Below are positions 9,912 through 20,283 of a stretch of DNA of 64,000 bases, one piece after another. Position 1 is the first letter of the stretch. Each line of letters begins with the position of its first letter. Under the pieces are notes generated by a model that ran no database searches, was not told the DNA's origin, and worked only from the letters and a program-made list of their open reading frames with translations. Origin of the DNA: Drechmeria coniospora (taxonomy: Eukaryota > Ascomycota > Sordariomycetes > Hypocreales > Ophiocordycipitaceae); NCBI RefSeq assembly GCF_001625195.1, contig NC_054391.1:6893157-6957156 (forward strand). The letters are read 5' to 3'. Made by a program: the position numbers and the translations under genes.

Positions 9912-12518
9912 TCACACCAGCTCGACGGTATCCAGCATGACGTGGTTCCCCGCCGCCGCCTCACCATGCATCAGCCCGTGGACATAGCATGCTCCTACGA
10001 AGTGATGGCGAGGCGTTGCACCGCCCGCACCTGCTTTCGCGTCCGTATCTTGCTCTGTGCCGGCCTCGACGACCTCCTTGATTGGTCTCATGACCGCCGG
10101 TGCCCGGAGGCCTGGCAGGATCCAAACCTCGTCCTCGGTTTGGGCGGACAACGGCGCCATGCCGAGGTGCGTGTTGTTGACCGTCATGAGCTGGCGTCCC
10201 CCGTACACGGCGCTGTAGGCAGTCGCGAAGCCGTGGCATCGCCGGAACATGCGCGAGCCGGCGACGACGTACCCGCCACCGACCATCCTCGCCGTGCCCT
10301 CGCGCACCTCCTTCGGAACGTAAAAGTCGTGCGGTCCGCCGTCGGCGTCGACCGTCGTGTTCCGCACCAAGGTACACTCGAGCTTGTCCCAAAAGTGCAT
10401 GACCTCCTGCCGCAGGGGCGTCCAGGTTCGGTCCCCGTCGTGGGCCGCGAGCGCGTCGAGGCCGGCGAGCGTCGGCTCCATGTCGGCGGCCATGGGGTTG
10501 TACGGGAGGTGGCTGACGGACAAGGTGCCGCTCGCGCTCGCCGCGGCTCCCATCTTCTCCAGCACCATCCTGTCGGCACCGGCGAGGATCATGAGCAGCA
10601 TGAAGACGCGAAACTGCGACCCGAAACCATCGGGCGCCCGCGACCCGTACGTGCTCGCGTCGAACAGGCTCCCCGGTGACATGTCCATGCATAGCGTTCG
10701 CCAAAGAACCTCAGACAGCACCAAGCCTTCCCCGCCGGCGCCCTCGCTCCGCAGTGACAGCACCATTTCGATCCAGGACGGGTCAAACTGCAGCTTGCCC
10801 GAGGGGCCGGTGTTGGGCCGGCCCCCGACGCGGGAGATGGTGCCGATCTTCAAGCCACGGACTCTGAGGACGAGGCGGCCATCGGCGGCGTCGGCTTCGG
10901 GAGGCGATACGTATGGCAGGCCCTCGTCTGCGCAAAACGTTTCGGGGATGGCGTTGACGGCCGGCAGGCTGAAGTCGGGCACCCAGCTCGGCAGCTTGGT
11001 TGCCTTGCCCCTCTGTTCGGGATAGACACATGCGGACAGGGCGCTCAAGCTTCCCGAGTCGGCAATGATGCGCCTCGTCGTCGCCGTGTACACCTCTCGC
11101 AGCGACAGCCGGTAGTCGGCCGTCAACCTCCGGTCCGCAAAGGCGTTGAAGAGGCCGTAGAGGGCGAAGACCTTGTCGCGGGGCTCGGAGGCGAGAAAGG
11201 TCCAAAAGTTCAACACGAGGTCCTTCATGGCGAAGAGAGCCTTGTGCTCGGGCGCGGCGTCGGTGCCCTTTTCCATCGCCATGTTCCTATTTGTGCGATA
11301 CTTGTACATCTCCGTCATGTTCCACTCGACAGGCACCGCCGCGTCGGTCGGTGGCACGAAGACGGTCGACCGGCTGGTCCCGAGCTTGGCGGCGTTGTGG
11401 CGGAGAGCATCGGCGACCATGCCGAGATGGTACCACGAGACGTGACGTCGGCCTAGGTACATGAGCAGGATCTTGGGCAGCACCGCCTCCTGCACGATCC
11501 AGGCGCGTCGGAACCACTGCCGCTGGTAGATGCTCGCGAGCGCCCTCCACTCGGGCCACGATAGGAAAGGGACGGAGGCCTCGGCGTACCTGTCCCTGTC
11601 GAAGCCCCCAAACGGCTCGATCTGGCTGCCGGTGTACTCTTGCAGGTGCGCCCGCAAGGTGTCGAGCGTCCTCAGACCCGTCTCCGACTGTCCGTCAGGT
11701 GGCCCGAGCCAGGCGACGACGTAGGCGGCGTTGGAGTAGATGCGGTCCATCATCGTCACCTGCGCACCCTTCTCCTCCACGTCGGCCTGGTTGATGCAGA
11801 TGGCGTCGGCCCAGATGAGCATGTCGGCTCGATCCGGCTTCCGCGCGCCTTCTGAGGCCTCTAGGGGATCCGGTTGGTGGGAGAGGCTCTCGAGGATGGA
11901 GACGACGCCGCCGTGACCACCGGCCAAGGCGAGGTCCATAGGGGTCCTCCCGTCGTCGCCTCGCCGACATCGCCGAGCACCTGCTCGACATAGCATCTCG
12001 ACGACGTTGGAATGACCCTTGTCGGCGGCGTAGTGCAACGCCGCTCGACCCCTCTCATCGAGGCCGTCGACCTCGGCGCCGTCCCACAGCCAGCCATCGA
12101 CGGCACCAGCCCTCCCCTCGGCCGCAGACGTGTGAAGGAAGGTCTTCCCGGCCTCGTCGACAAGCGGCCGGTTCAGGTAGTCAAGGTAGGCCGTCTGCGG
12201 CACCGAGGCGAGCGCGTCATGGAGGTTCTTCTGAACCCGCAGAGCGCGGCCGTCGAGGACGATGTCAACGGCGTTGCGGGCCTCGTACTGGGCCGCGACG
12301 GCGTCGAAGTGCTCGACAAAGTGCGTCCCGTGCGCGAACGGGTTGCCCCAGGTGTAGGAGAGGCAGTGGTAGTCAGGTGCCGGGGCGTCGACGTGTCGTG
12401 TCACGAGGGAGAAGGCTAGTTGTCCTCCAGTGCTTGTTCCGCATCGCTGGAGCAGCCTGATGTGCGAAGGTGAGGGCAGGGGGTCGTAGACGAATGCCGG
12501 CAAGTCTTTCGCCTCCAT
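9912..12518 (-). CDS. HET-domain protein with embedded ankyrin repeats
   Basis: A single uninterrupted 868-codon frame. HET domains (PF06985) control heterokaryon incompatibility, a fungal self/non-self recognition response that ends in cell death. The first HET block, YHCLSYTWGNP, is at residues 50-60 and is followed by LRVQKNLHDAL at 93-103. Residues about 120-212 are then three ankyrin-like units (KTFLHTSAAEGRAGAVDGWL, RAALHYAADKGHSNVVEMLC, RTPMDLALAGGHGGVVSILE). The rest of the HET core resumes at 231-275 (ADMLIWADAICINQADVEEKG, NAAYVVAWLG). The long C-terminal half (WRRAWIVQEAVL, SEPRDKVFALYGLF, then a region near 780-868) is typical of HET-6-like proteins and has no separate enzymatic domain I recognise. 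The gene has no intron, unlike almost all its neighbours. The start at 12518 is the first ATG and gives an ordinary N-terminus. Partner and allelic specificity cannot be told from sequence. Confidence 0.92.
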   Translation of the reverse strand: MEAKDLPAFVYDPLPSPSHIRLLQRCGTSTGGQLAFSLVTRHVDAPAPDYHCLSYTWGNPFAHGTHFVEHFDAVAAQYEARNAVDIVLDGRALRVQKNLHDALASVPQTAYLDYLNRPLVDEAGKTFLHTSAAEGRAGAVDGWLWDGAEVDGLDERGRAALHYAADKGHSNVVEMLCRAGARRCRRGDDGRTPMDLALAGGHGGVVSILESLSHQPDPLEASEGARKPDRADMLIWADAICINQADVEEKGAQVTMMDRIYSNAAYVVAWLGPPDGQSETGLRTLDTLRAHLQEYTGSQIEPFGGFDRDRYAEASVPFLSWPEWRALASIYQRQWFRRAWIVQEAVLPKILLMYLGRRHVSWYHLGMVADALRHNAAKLGTSRSTVFVPPTDAAVPVEWNMTEMYKYRTNRNMAMEKGTDAAPEHKALFAMKDLVLNFWTFLASEPRDKVFALYGLFNAFADRRLTADYRLSLREVYTATTRRIIADSGSLSALSACVYPEQRGKATKLPSWVPDFSLPAVNAIPETFCADEGLPYVSPPEADAADGRLVLRVRGLKIGTISRVGGRPNTGPSGKLQFDPSWIEMVLSLRSEGAGGEGLVLSEVLWRTLCMDMSPGSLFDASTYGSRAPDGFGSQFRVFMLLMILAGADRMVLEKMGAAASASGTLSVSHLPYNPMAADMEPTLAGLDALAAHDGDRTWTPLRQEVMHFWDKLECTLVRNTTVDADGGPHDFYVPKEVREGTARMVGGGYVVAGSRMFRRCHGFATAYSAVYGGRQLMTVNNTHLGMAPLSAQTEDEVWILPGLRAPAVMRPIKEVVEAGTEQDTDAKAGAGGATPRHHFVGACYVHGLMHGEAAAGNHVMLDTVELV

Positions 12519-12983
12519 GCCTGTGGTTCGCTCCTCGTTTTATTTCCCCTTTCCACGGCAAATTCTCGTCCGACGGGTGCATCATGGGTGATGCTGCCGC
12601 CCTGCCGAGAGAAGGGTTGTGCGGGTGAAGTTGGCTGGGAAATGTCGGTCAGCTCGGCTCGGCTCAGCTGCCACCTTCACCGTCCTACGTGCAAGTACCT
12701 ACCTGGGCGGCTTGCTCACGCCTGTGCTGCGATTTCCTCCAAGCCGGCAAACTGGGAGATTCGCCAGTGCCGCAACCCAGTGCGCCCGCGCTCGATGGCT
12801 CTCCCGACGGAAGTGCAGGCACAAGAATCGGTCGTAGTTGTTCCATTCCATTCACCCAAGCCTCAACTGTGCTGCGCCATCTTGGCCTTTCTCGCTTGCC
12901 ACATGAACATGCACCAGTGCCAGATCAAGGGAAATCCGACCAACGAAGAAACGTTGCCTAGAGTCAACCGCAGCAACACCGCT
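12519..12983. other. Spacer between the HET gene and DBR1
   Basis: Promoter side of the HET gene and 3' side of DBR1. I see one copy of the GTGCAAGTACCTACC type of word near 12690 and nothing else distinctive. Confidence 0.5.
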
Positions 12984-14833
12984 TCACCATCGGCCCCTGC
13001 GCCCTCGACCCGAGCTGCCAGAAGGTCCTTGGCCACCTCCCCAGCCTCCTCTTCCTCCTCTTCCTCCTCGTCCTCCACGTCCTCCACGTCCTCCACGCCC
13101 GCCGAAGCCGCGCCGGTTTCCACGAAAATCGGAAGGCGCTGGTCCGCTTTCTCTCCAGGCTCGGCGCTGCTCGGCGCTGGCATCCCAAAGATTCTCGAGC
13201 CCGACGAGTTCGCAGAATGCAGCCGTCTGCGGGTTCGTGTATTCGTCGGGCATCTCGTCGACGATTGCCGGATGGCCCGGCATGTGTGGCGGCGCGGTGA
13301 GCTCAAAGTTGTCAGGAACATTCATCTTGCCCTTGTCCACAAGATTCTCTTCCACCCAGGCCCGCTCCTTGTCCACGAGCGGTAAGTAGTGTTCTTCGCC
13401 AAGATCCTCGGGCACTTGGGCGTGCCGGTCGCCGATGGTGAGCGTCTTGTGGAACACTCGAGTGATGGACAGCCACTCAGCATCGTACTGGAGGCGATAG
13501 CGGGGCTTCGTGTCCTTGGGAGGGTGCGAGGCAAGCTCGTCTTGGTTGAAGGGCGAGAGATCGCATAGTTGAAGGAAATGACGTCCTCTGAGGCATTTGT
13601 CCAGGGCCAGGAACCGCACTTGCTTGTTTGTGATTCCCGGCGGCACAGGCTGACCCGGCGTGCGCCTGGGCTTTGCCGGGGGGGGTGGCGCGAAGGAAGG
13701 TGGAAGCTGGGCTCGAAGCTCGTCGGAAACGGTATTTACTTCCTCGGCAGCCTTTGATGCGTTCACTTCAGGTGACTCGTGGTGATGGGAAGCGTCATTC
13801 TTGTCGGCGTCGGCGTCGGCGTCGTCATCCATGTCCATGTCCAGGTCGATTTCGTCCGGATTGGCTTCTTTCTTCGCCACAGGGAGGGCTAGCGACTCGG
13901 GGGCTCCTGTCGGAGCGTCCATGGTTCGTGGTTCTTCGTCGGTGTATGTTTTCAGTGCCGCATACTTGACGTGCAGGTGAGCCGAGAACCAGTACGGCGG
14001 ACGCAGTCGATCCATGACGAACTCGGCGGCGACGCTTCCCAGCGTGCCGTCCATGGACTCTGACCTGAAATCCGGCTTCTTGCGGAAGAGCCATTCGGAG
14101 TCGCCATGCTTCTCTATGGACCGCGGCCAGTCGTGGCTGAGGCCAACGTCGACCTGGGTTTGGACCATCAGAAGCTTGCGAACATCGACCTCGCGAACAT
14201 GGTAGAAGGACTTGACATCATCCGAGTTGAAGGGAAGCCGCTCGTGGTGCGGTTTGCGGTAGTCGAAGCCCTTCCAGATGCCCGATAGGCCAGCGATGCG
14301 GAGAGGGCCGAAGCGCAGGACGTTGGCGGCGCCGAGATAGTAGATGTTGGGGGCAACCCATCCGCCGTAGTAGAGCTCCCAGAGATGCGAGCTTGCCTCG
14401 TGGTTGCCGGCGATGAAGATGGTGAGAAACGGGGCCACGCGCTCTCCAGAGTAGTAGGCGGGGAAGTCTCCAAGCTGGCGGTACTTGACGGGAACCGACA
14501 TGACGCTGAGGTCGGCAGCGTTGCGGACCGACTGGGACACTGTCAGGACGTTGCCCGTCGGCAGGACGGGCACGAGGACGAGGGTCTTGCCTGAAAATCG
14601 CCCCCGATGATGAGAAGATCGACGCCATCCCATCCACGCTCCTGGCAGGACCGTTGCACCGCAGCGTAGATGGCGTCGAGGGTACCATGGCCCTGGGGGA
14701 GTTATCGTCAGCGCTTTCACTCAAGGTGCTCATGCACGAGCCGCAACATGTCAGTGTGAGCATCGGGATCACCTACGCAGCCCTCCACAGCCACCCGGAC
14801 GCCCTGCGTCTCAAATGTGCTGGCGGCCGCCAT
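12984..14833 (-). CDS. DBR1: RNA lariat debranching enzyme
   Basis: Exons 14833-14777, 14692-14591 and 14531-12984 give 568 residues. Dbr1 hydrolyses the 2'-5' bond of excised intron lariats in the nucleus. The metallophosphoesterase motifs are in order: VEGC at residue 16-19 followed by GHG, IIGGDFQ at 48-54, IFIAGNHEASSHLWELYYGG, AGLSGIWKG, VGLSHDWP and FSAHLHVKYAAL. A Dbr1-type C-terminal domain follows (RFLALDKCLRGRHFLQL, YRLQYDAEWLSITR). The last 50 residues are an RGG tail (GFGGRGGRGGRGGRGG), a common RNA-binding or methylation-prone element. The middle holds a Asp-rich linker (DLDMDMDDDADADADK). Intron 2 (14590-14532, 59 bases) has a GC donor, CAG/GCAAG, instead of GT. Without it the GDFQ-SVRNAADL junction would be broken, so I regard it as real. 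Confidence 0.95.
13045..13110. repeat. Coding repeat encoding the DBR1 RGG tail
   Basis: On the plus strand this is a run of CTCCTCTTC and CGTCCTCCA units; on the minus strand these encode Arg-Gly-Gly triplets at the DBR1 C-terminus. Confidence 0.85.
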
Positions 14834-15688
14834 TGTTGTGGTCGGCAATTTTTTTTGCTTTGGCAAGATGGTCGGTCGACGTTGGACGGTTCGAGTCGAA
14901 GCAAACTATGATTTCACATCACTTCGAGGAAGGTGAAAGGCGCTGTGCCCATGTTCCCTCACGAGAACCAAGCCGCAAGCGAACTCCGACGGGCAACGTC
15001 AACGAACGGCCGACGAATTAATTGCTATTCTAAAAAAAAAAAAAGTCACCTCGCTGCCCCGAAAAGCACTACGCCCGTCTTACGATGAATTTACGTACGC
15101 TCACAGGCATAAAACTATCAATCAAAGCTGGCCGCCGACGTTGAACAAACCATCATCCTTGTCCATTGCAGATTATGCGGTACGTTACGTATCACTTCGA
15201 CACGGTAAAGTGGCCCTAGGAAGCCGACAGACACCTGTGACCTACCCCTGTAACGGCCCTGTAATTCCGGGTAGTGTGCACTGGTACGAATGTGCCCATC
15301 TCACCGTAAAGGCTGATGCCGCCCCTAGCGTAGCGCCAACTGCCGCTGTAGAATGGATGCTGTACCACTAATACAGTGCGTGAACACATACTCCGTGGAG
15401 TATTCCGCAGGGTGTCATCCACTCCTTTGTTCTACGCATATTCCTCCCGGCCAGACATGACGACAGGCAACGCAGTACTTGTTTGTTCCGGTACATACAT
15501 ATGTACGGTTGACACTCTTCGACTCCGACTCGAATTCATGGCAACAATTACCTCAAAATACTGTTTGATCAACCGACAATGGAGGTCGATACGCCGCGCC
15601 ACGAGAGCCTCGTACTGATGCCAGCCTACTCTGGCTTGCGGCCGTACGTCACCCGTCTGCGTCATCGCCGCGTGTCAGTTTGAAAACT
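14834..15688. other. Spacer upstream of DBR1
   Basis: 855 bases between the DBR1 start and the methyltransferase stop. It contains a 13-base A run near 15031-15043 and isolated GTAC-type words near 15380 and 15475. No gene is supportable. Confidence 0.55.
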
Positions 15689-16967
15689 CTAGATGGCTTC
15701 AAAGAGCGCTCGGGGAAGCACAAACATGTTCAATCCAGGGTGGATGGTGAAGCTCAAAAGGTCCCTTCTCGCTTCCTCTTCCAGCTGCTCCCTCGCCGAT
15801 TCCCCGAGGCCGGCGAGGTCAAGGAACTTGCGCAGGCTAGCGATCAGAGCCAGGGTGTTTTGCAGGCAATGGCGCCCAATCTTCCTCATGCGCTCATCCT
15901 TGACCCACGGTCCGCATGGGATGAGGAAGAGCTTCTCCTCGACGTCAACGAAACCGACCTCGCGGCACCAGGCCGGATACTGCTGGGCCTTGGAAAGGTC
16001 TCGACCGACCTTGGCCGCTCCTTCGACCACCAAGCAGGCCCAACGATCGAAGGCGGTCCCGCGGACGGTGCCGTCAAAGTCGTGCATCTTAAAGGCCACG
16101 TCGCAGAACTCTATGTATCCGCCGGGCGCGAGGTTGTCGAAGGCCCGCCGCATCACCGTCTTGGTGCTGTCGAAGCAGGTGATGACAAAGCGCAGGTGGA
16201 TGTAGTCGAACCGGTGGGCAAAGGCCCACTCGTCGTGCTCGACGTCCTGCTGCACAAAGGAAACGTTGGGCACGGCAGACTCGCGCTGGATGGCGCTGAG
16301 GTCGGTCCCGACAACCTCGCACCCCTCGTTCTGCTCGGCTGGACGGCAAGGGGGTGAGCTTCGAGCCTACGGTTGCATCCCGAGGGATGGGGACGCCTTG
16401 CTTACCGTACTGGATGGCCCAGACGCCTGTGCCCGTGGCAATGTCGAGCACATGTTTGGGAGATTGAACAGGGGCGAGACCGAGCCTCCCGTCAAAGACG
16501 AGAAGCAACATTGCATGTTGAAAGTCAACAAAACCATCAGCGCCCGGGTGAAGCTTGGCCGACGCAGTGTTTCAAACACTCACCGAGACGATCTTGCTCT
16601 TCCTGCTCTTCGCGTCAGCAGTTTCATTCTTGACAGACATCCTCGAAGCCTGAATGGACAACGTACACCGTCGTTGGGCATGAAATACGCTGTTCTCGTC
16701 AGCCACGGGGCAGATGATCTGCAACGAGCAACCGCACGGACATCCTTCATGATACCCCTGGTAGGTCCGGCCCAGTTCTGCAACAGCATCCGGGGCCTTG
16801 ACAGCATTTCGCCTGTCAGGAATGACCTTTATGAGACTTCTTCCATCCACGGCGTGGAGTGGGAGACCCTCTCACCTCCTTATCTTGACGTTGTCATCGG
16901 AATCACATGCCGGATCGATCTCCAGCACGTCTCGGTGAACCGAGAAGGCGTCCTTTTGGGATGTCAT
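15689..16967 (-). CDS. TAM/LaeA-type SAM methyltransferase, possibly damaged
   Basis: A 325-residue frame can be read through exons 16967-16876, 16812-16742, 16689-16669, 16607-16584, 16525-16406 and 16338-15689. It starts MTSQKDAFSVHRDVLEIDP, then the leader usual for this family (LGRTYQGYHEGSYFMPND, then EQEEQDRL), SAM motif I HVLDIATGTGVWAIQYA near residue 94-110, EVVGTDLS (motif II), FDYIHLRFVITCF and APGGYIEFCDVAF. Fungal relatives methylate small molecules or act as regulators like LaeA; the substrate here is unknown. The oddity is the intron 16583-16526. It has a perfect GTGAGTG donor and a CTGAT branch-like site, but where the frame must resume (DFQHAMLLLVFDG) the intron ends TTG, not AG. 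No in-frame AG acceptor is nearby. Either this is a non-canonical intron or the gene is recently broken. Starting at the ATG at 16511 would still give 251 residues, including the SAM site. Confidence 0.75.
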
Positions 16968-18222
16968 GGCCGTTTACAGTCCACACGTGGCGATGATGGC
17001 GTGACGGCAGGAAACCGATGGCGTCTCTGGCAACAGAGTTGTACGCTCGCACTCTCCACTCTATGGAAGGAAGGGCGCACAGGAGAGCAGACGACGGCCC
17101 CTTATGAAGGACTTGTCGGCGGGCCACATAACGGGCGCAGACAACAAGTTACAGCCGACGCCGATGCAGGCACAAAGTGAGATGCCGGGGTTGCGGCCCT
17201 TGTGACCGGCATTTCTTTCCGCCTCAGCTGAACGCGCGGCCAGCCACGGACAAGACCGTCTCAGTGCCGAATCACGAACAGCGCGAACGGACGATGAACG
17301 AAAGGTACGTTGCCTACGAGAACGCGAAGACGACTGCGATGCTACGCAAGGTCTTTGGATAGGACGGATGGGAATGGGGGTTCGTGATGGTGCGCCGTCA
17401 TGCCGCAGAAAGCAGAGAGCGGTTGGCCATGTCCGACGTTCTTTCTCGGCGGCACCGACTTGGTGCCGCTCGGAATTCCACCGATGATAGCTGCTCCCCA
17501 ATGCAGAGGGCCTGCTGCGGCCCCCATGCGTTGATGCGACAATTGATGACGGCACGGTTTGGCACCAGAATGTGCGATTGGATCTCCACAGCTTCCTCCC
17601 ATGCACGTCGACAGCTGAAACGGCTGTGGGTGTAGAGAGTGCCCGTGATGTAATCGACCTATCACATTTGCTCCCGCCGGCTCGGCCCAGGGTATGGCAC
17701 CATGTTGCAGAGAAGGGAAATGCCGGCACGGCGGCTACGCGTACCGTACGAGTGTGCGCCGAGGTGAGGGATCGCAAACGACATGACGCACGCAAACGCA
17801 CGCACGCACACTCAACAAGCTTCACGTTTGTGTCCCTGCAGAAAAAGCGAAGACTCAATGCGTCAACTGAGTCACGCAGAGTGAGAGGGAAAGCATCCAT
17901 CTTCCATCTCTAATAGACGTTCGACCCACGGGGGAGTAAAGGAGTAGAACGCATATGCTGAAATGGGCGTCACCGGTTCCATGCCAAAATGCGGGCAGGC
18001 ACGTGGTCGAGGCGTCATCGTCATCATCATCATTAACGGCGAGCCTCGCCTAACGAGCGAGCCGCGGAAGCTATCGAAACAGGAATGGAAAGGGTCGTTC
18101 GTGGCTGTGGCCGATCGACGGCGGTGAGCGAGAAGACGGCGCGCCGTCATTTCATGCTCATGTTGGCCCTGCCCAACGTTGTTAGAAGCGGGCGGCCGAG
18201 TGCGGCGGGCGGCGAGGCTGGC
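16968..18222. other. Spacer between methyltransferase and elongin C
   Basis: 1.25 kb of promoter side of the methyltransferase and 3' side of elongin C. A 279-codon open frame on the minus strand (17061-17900) has no domain and a random-looking Ser/Arg/Cys/Trp composition. I treat it as chance in GC-rich DNA. Few GTAC-type words occur here. Confidence 0.5.
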
Positions 18223-18763
18223 TTACTGGTCCAAGCCCAGGTAGTCCGCAGCTGCCAGCAGCTCGAGACAGAGCTCGACGGGGATGTCCATGTCAGGAAC
18301 GTCCTCGCTGTTGCGGTAGCGATACCAGTAGTGGAAGTACTCGACCACTTTGTCGAGCACGAGGCCACTGCGAGCACGAGGTTAGCTTGCCATCTCTCGC
18401 AAGCGCAAGAAGTGGCAAGGAAAGACGAAGCGCGAGTGCACCATGACGCGACGAAAATCACGTCCGATTGGGCCGTCAAAAGGGACGCGAGCCTTGGTCG
18501 TCAAGCTCACCTCATCTCCTGGAAGACACAGCGCGAGTCCTTGGCTTCGGCAAACTGACCTGCAAAGGGTACCTGAATAAGCCTGGCTGGCCTCACACGC
18601 ACACGACAGGAGAGGTGAGGTAAGGTGAGGTGACGGGCGGCAACGCACTCCTCGGATCCAGCATGCCCTTGATGATGGGGCTCACCATGGCCGCCTCACG
18701 CAGGACGACAAACTCGAAGGCGTCTGCGGAGACGAGGGTGACGTATTTGCTCGGCTGCGCCAT
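18223..18763 (-). CDS. ELC1: Elongin C (Skp1/BTB-fold adaptor)
   Basis: Exons 18763-18649, 18559-18511 and 18367-18223 give 102 residues, the full length of elongin C. The whole protein is the BTB/POZ-like Skp1 fold: YVTLVSADAFEFVVLREAAM, SPIIKGMLDP, QFAEAKDSRCVFQEM, LVLDKVVEYFHYWYRYRN and the C-terminal VELCLELLAAADYLGLDQ. Elongin C joins elongin A or other BC-box proteins to cullin ubiquitin ligases, and takes part in degradation of stalled RNA polymerase II. The BC-box-binding C-terminal helix is intact. Junctions are GT-AG (donors GTGCGT and GTGAGC). Confidence 0.94.
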
Positions 18764-20283
18764 GGTGGTCATGATGCATCTCCGAGGGCGTTGGATGGGG
18801 GAAAGAAGGAGGGAATCGTGGTGGAAAGGCGGGAAAGTAAATGAAGTTTTGCGAGTGGAACGCGTGATGCCGGGCTATTGTATTTCCGCAGGCAACGGAT
18901 CCTCATTTTGGAGGTGGTGTATGGAGTAATACATGCACAACTATTGCCATTACCGTAATTACGTAATACTCCGTACGGAGTACGGAGTACAAGCAAGAGC
19001 AATAAAAATATTGAAGTATAATACCCGCACGTGCTCCAAGTCATCATGTAAGTACTTACTGTACAGTACAAGTAAATGTACTTACTGCACAATAAGTGGG
19101 AGTTTGGAGTCAAGTACCTGATGTAAGTAGATATTTTTTTCAAGCATTAACTGTTTGTACTTTATTGTACCAGATTCCGCACTCTATATTCCGTACTGTC
19201 GTAACCAATACACCTACCTGCTTGTATACTTGTACGGAGAAATACAAGTAAGTACATGATCGAGTACCTGCACAGTGCTTTGCACTGTACGAGCAGTAAT
19301 GTACTCCATGAACAGGATATTATCATCTACAAGTGCTCGTTTCCGAGAACATCATACCCAACGGATCACACTTTCGGTATTATTACCACAGCCATCAAAC
19401 CTCGCCCACCTGACCAGTTCATTTGACATTTACTTCAATACTGCATGTGTATGGGTGGGTGGGGTGTGCGCGTGCGCAAGGGAGGGGGAGCGTACAGCAG
19501 GCCGCAGCAAGGGATGGGCTTAATTAGTCCGCGTTGCCCGGCCAACGAATTTACCTCGGGCGGCGTCGCCTTCAATAGGAGGCGGCCATTGCTGCGGTCC
19601 ACTCGCTCACCATCTGTCCCACCTGTTGCCCTGTTGCCCTGCGCGAAAATAGGAGGACGATCCAAGGGAGATGTTATCATCTTGCTCCTCTCTCACCCGA
19701 CGACGAACATCATCTCCCATCTCCTGCGCCAACCCATCATCCCCCCCCGCCTCCTTTCCCGAACTCCATCCTCCCCATTGTTTGCATCTCCACCTGCCAC
19801 CAAGATTGCCGCATCTGCTCGACCCAGCGATTCCGGTGACGCACCTCCTCAGCTATCCATCTATTCCGCTCCTCCCGTCTCCCTCTGATCTCTGATCTCG
19901 GCCGACGGCAACTCATCCTCGACCACTGCGCCCGCTGTTCTGCCTCCGTGCCGCCACCATCCGGGAACGCTTCCGTCCGACGGGCAGACATCGCGCCCCT
20001 CCCCCCAAGTTGCGATATCGTCGTCTCCTCGAGCAGCAAGAATAAGAAACAACAGTAGCTCCTACGGCCGCCGCCCTTCGCCGCCGCCAGCAGCAGCAGC
20101 AGCAGCAGTAGTATCAAGAGCGGCAGGCTGCGCGTGGGCCGTCGTCCTTGGGAGGCAAGACACTGCCAGTGGGCAAAAGTCTTTCGATCGTGCTCGAGGG
20201 TCAGACCCTTTCCACCGCCGTCACGGTCACGGGCAACCCGCCTTCCTCCTCCCTCCCCCTCTCCCCCCTCACCGACCGGCACC
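18764..20283. other. Divergent spacer ELC1-RHO4; GTAC island and RHO4 leader
   Basis: This is a head-to-head promoter region. Positions 18930-19320 are a GTAC island, including TACTCCGTACGGAGTACGG from 18967. From about 19540 the composition turns C-rich and pyrimidine-rich, as expected for a long 5' leader of RHO4, with a (CAG) run at 20088-20108. No gene is supportable. Confidence 0.6.
20088..20108. repeat. CAG trinucleotide run in probable RHO4 5' leader
   Basis: About seven CAG units lie 175 bases before the RHO4 start codon, in a region that looks like untranslated leader. Confidence 0.8.

Noticed and set aside
17061..17900. 279-codon open frame, minus strand
   Set aside because: No domain, random Ser/Arg/Cys/Trp composition, no plausible splice partners; chance openness in GC-rich DNA.
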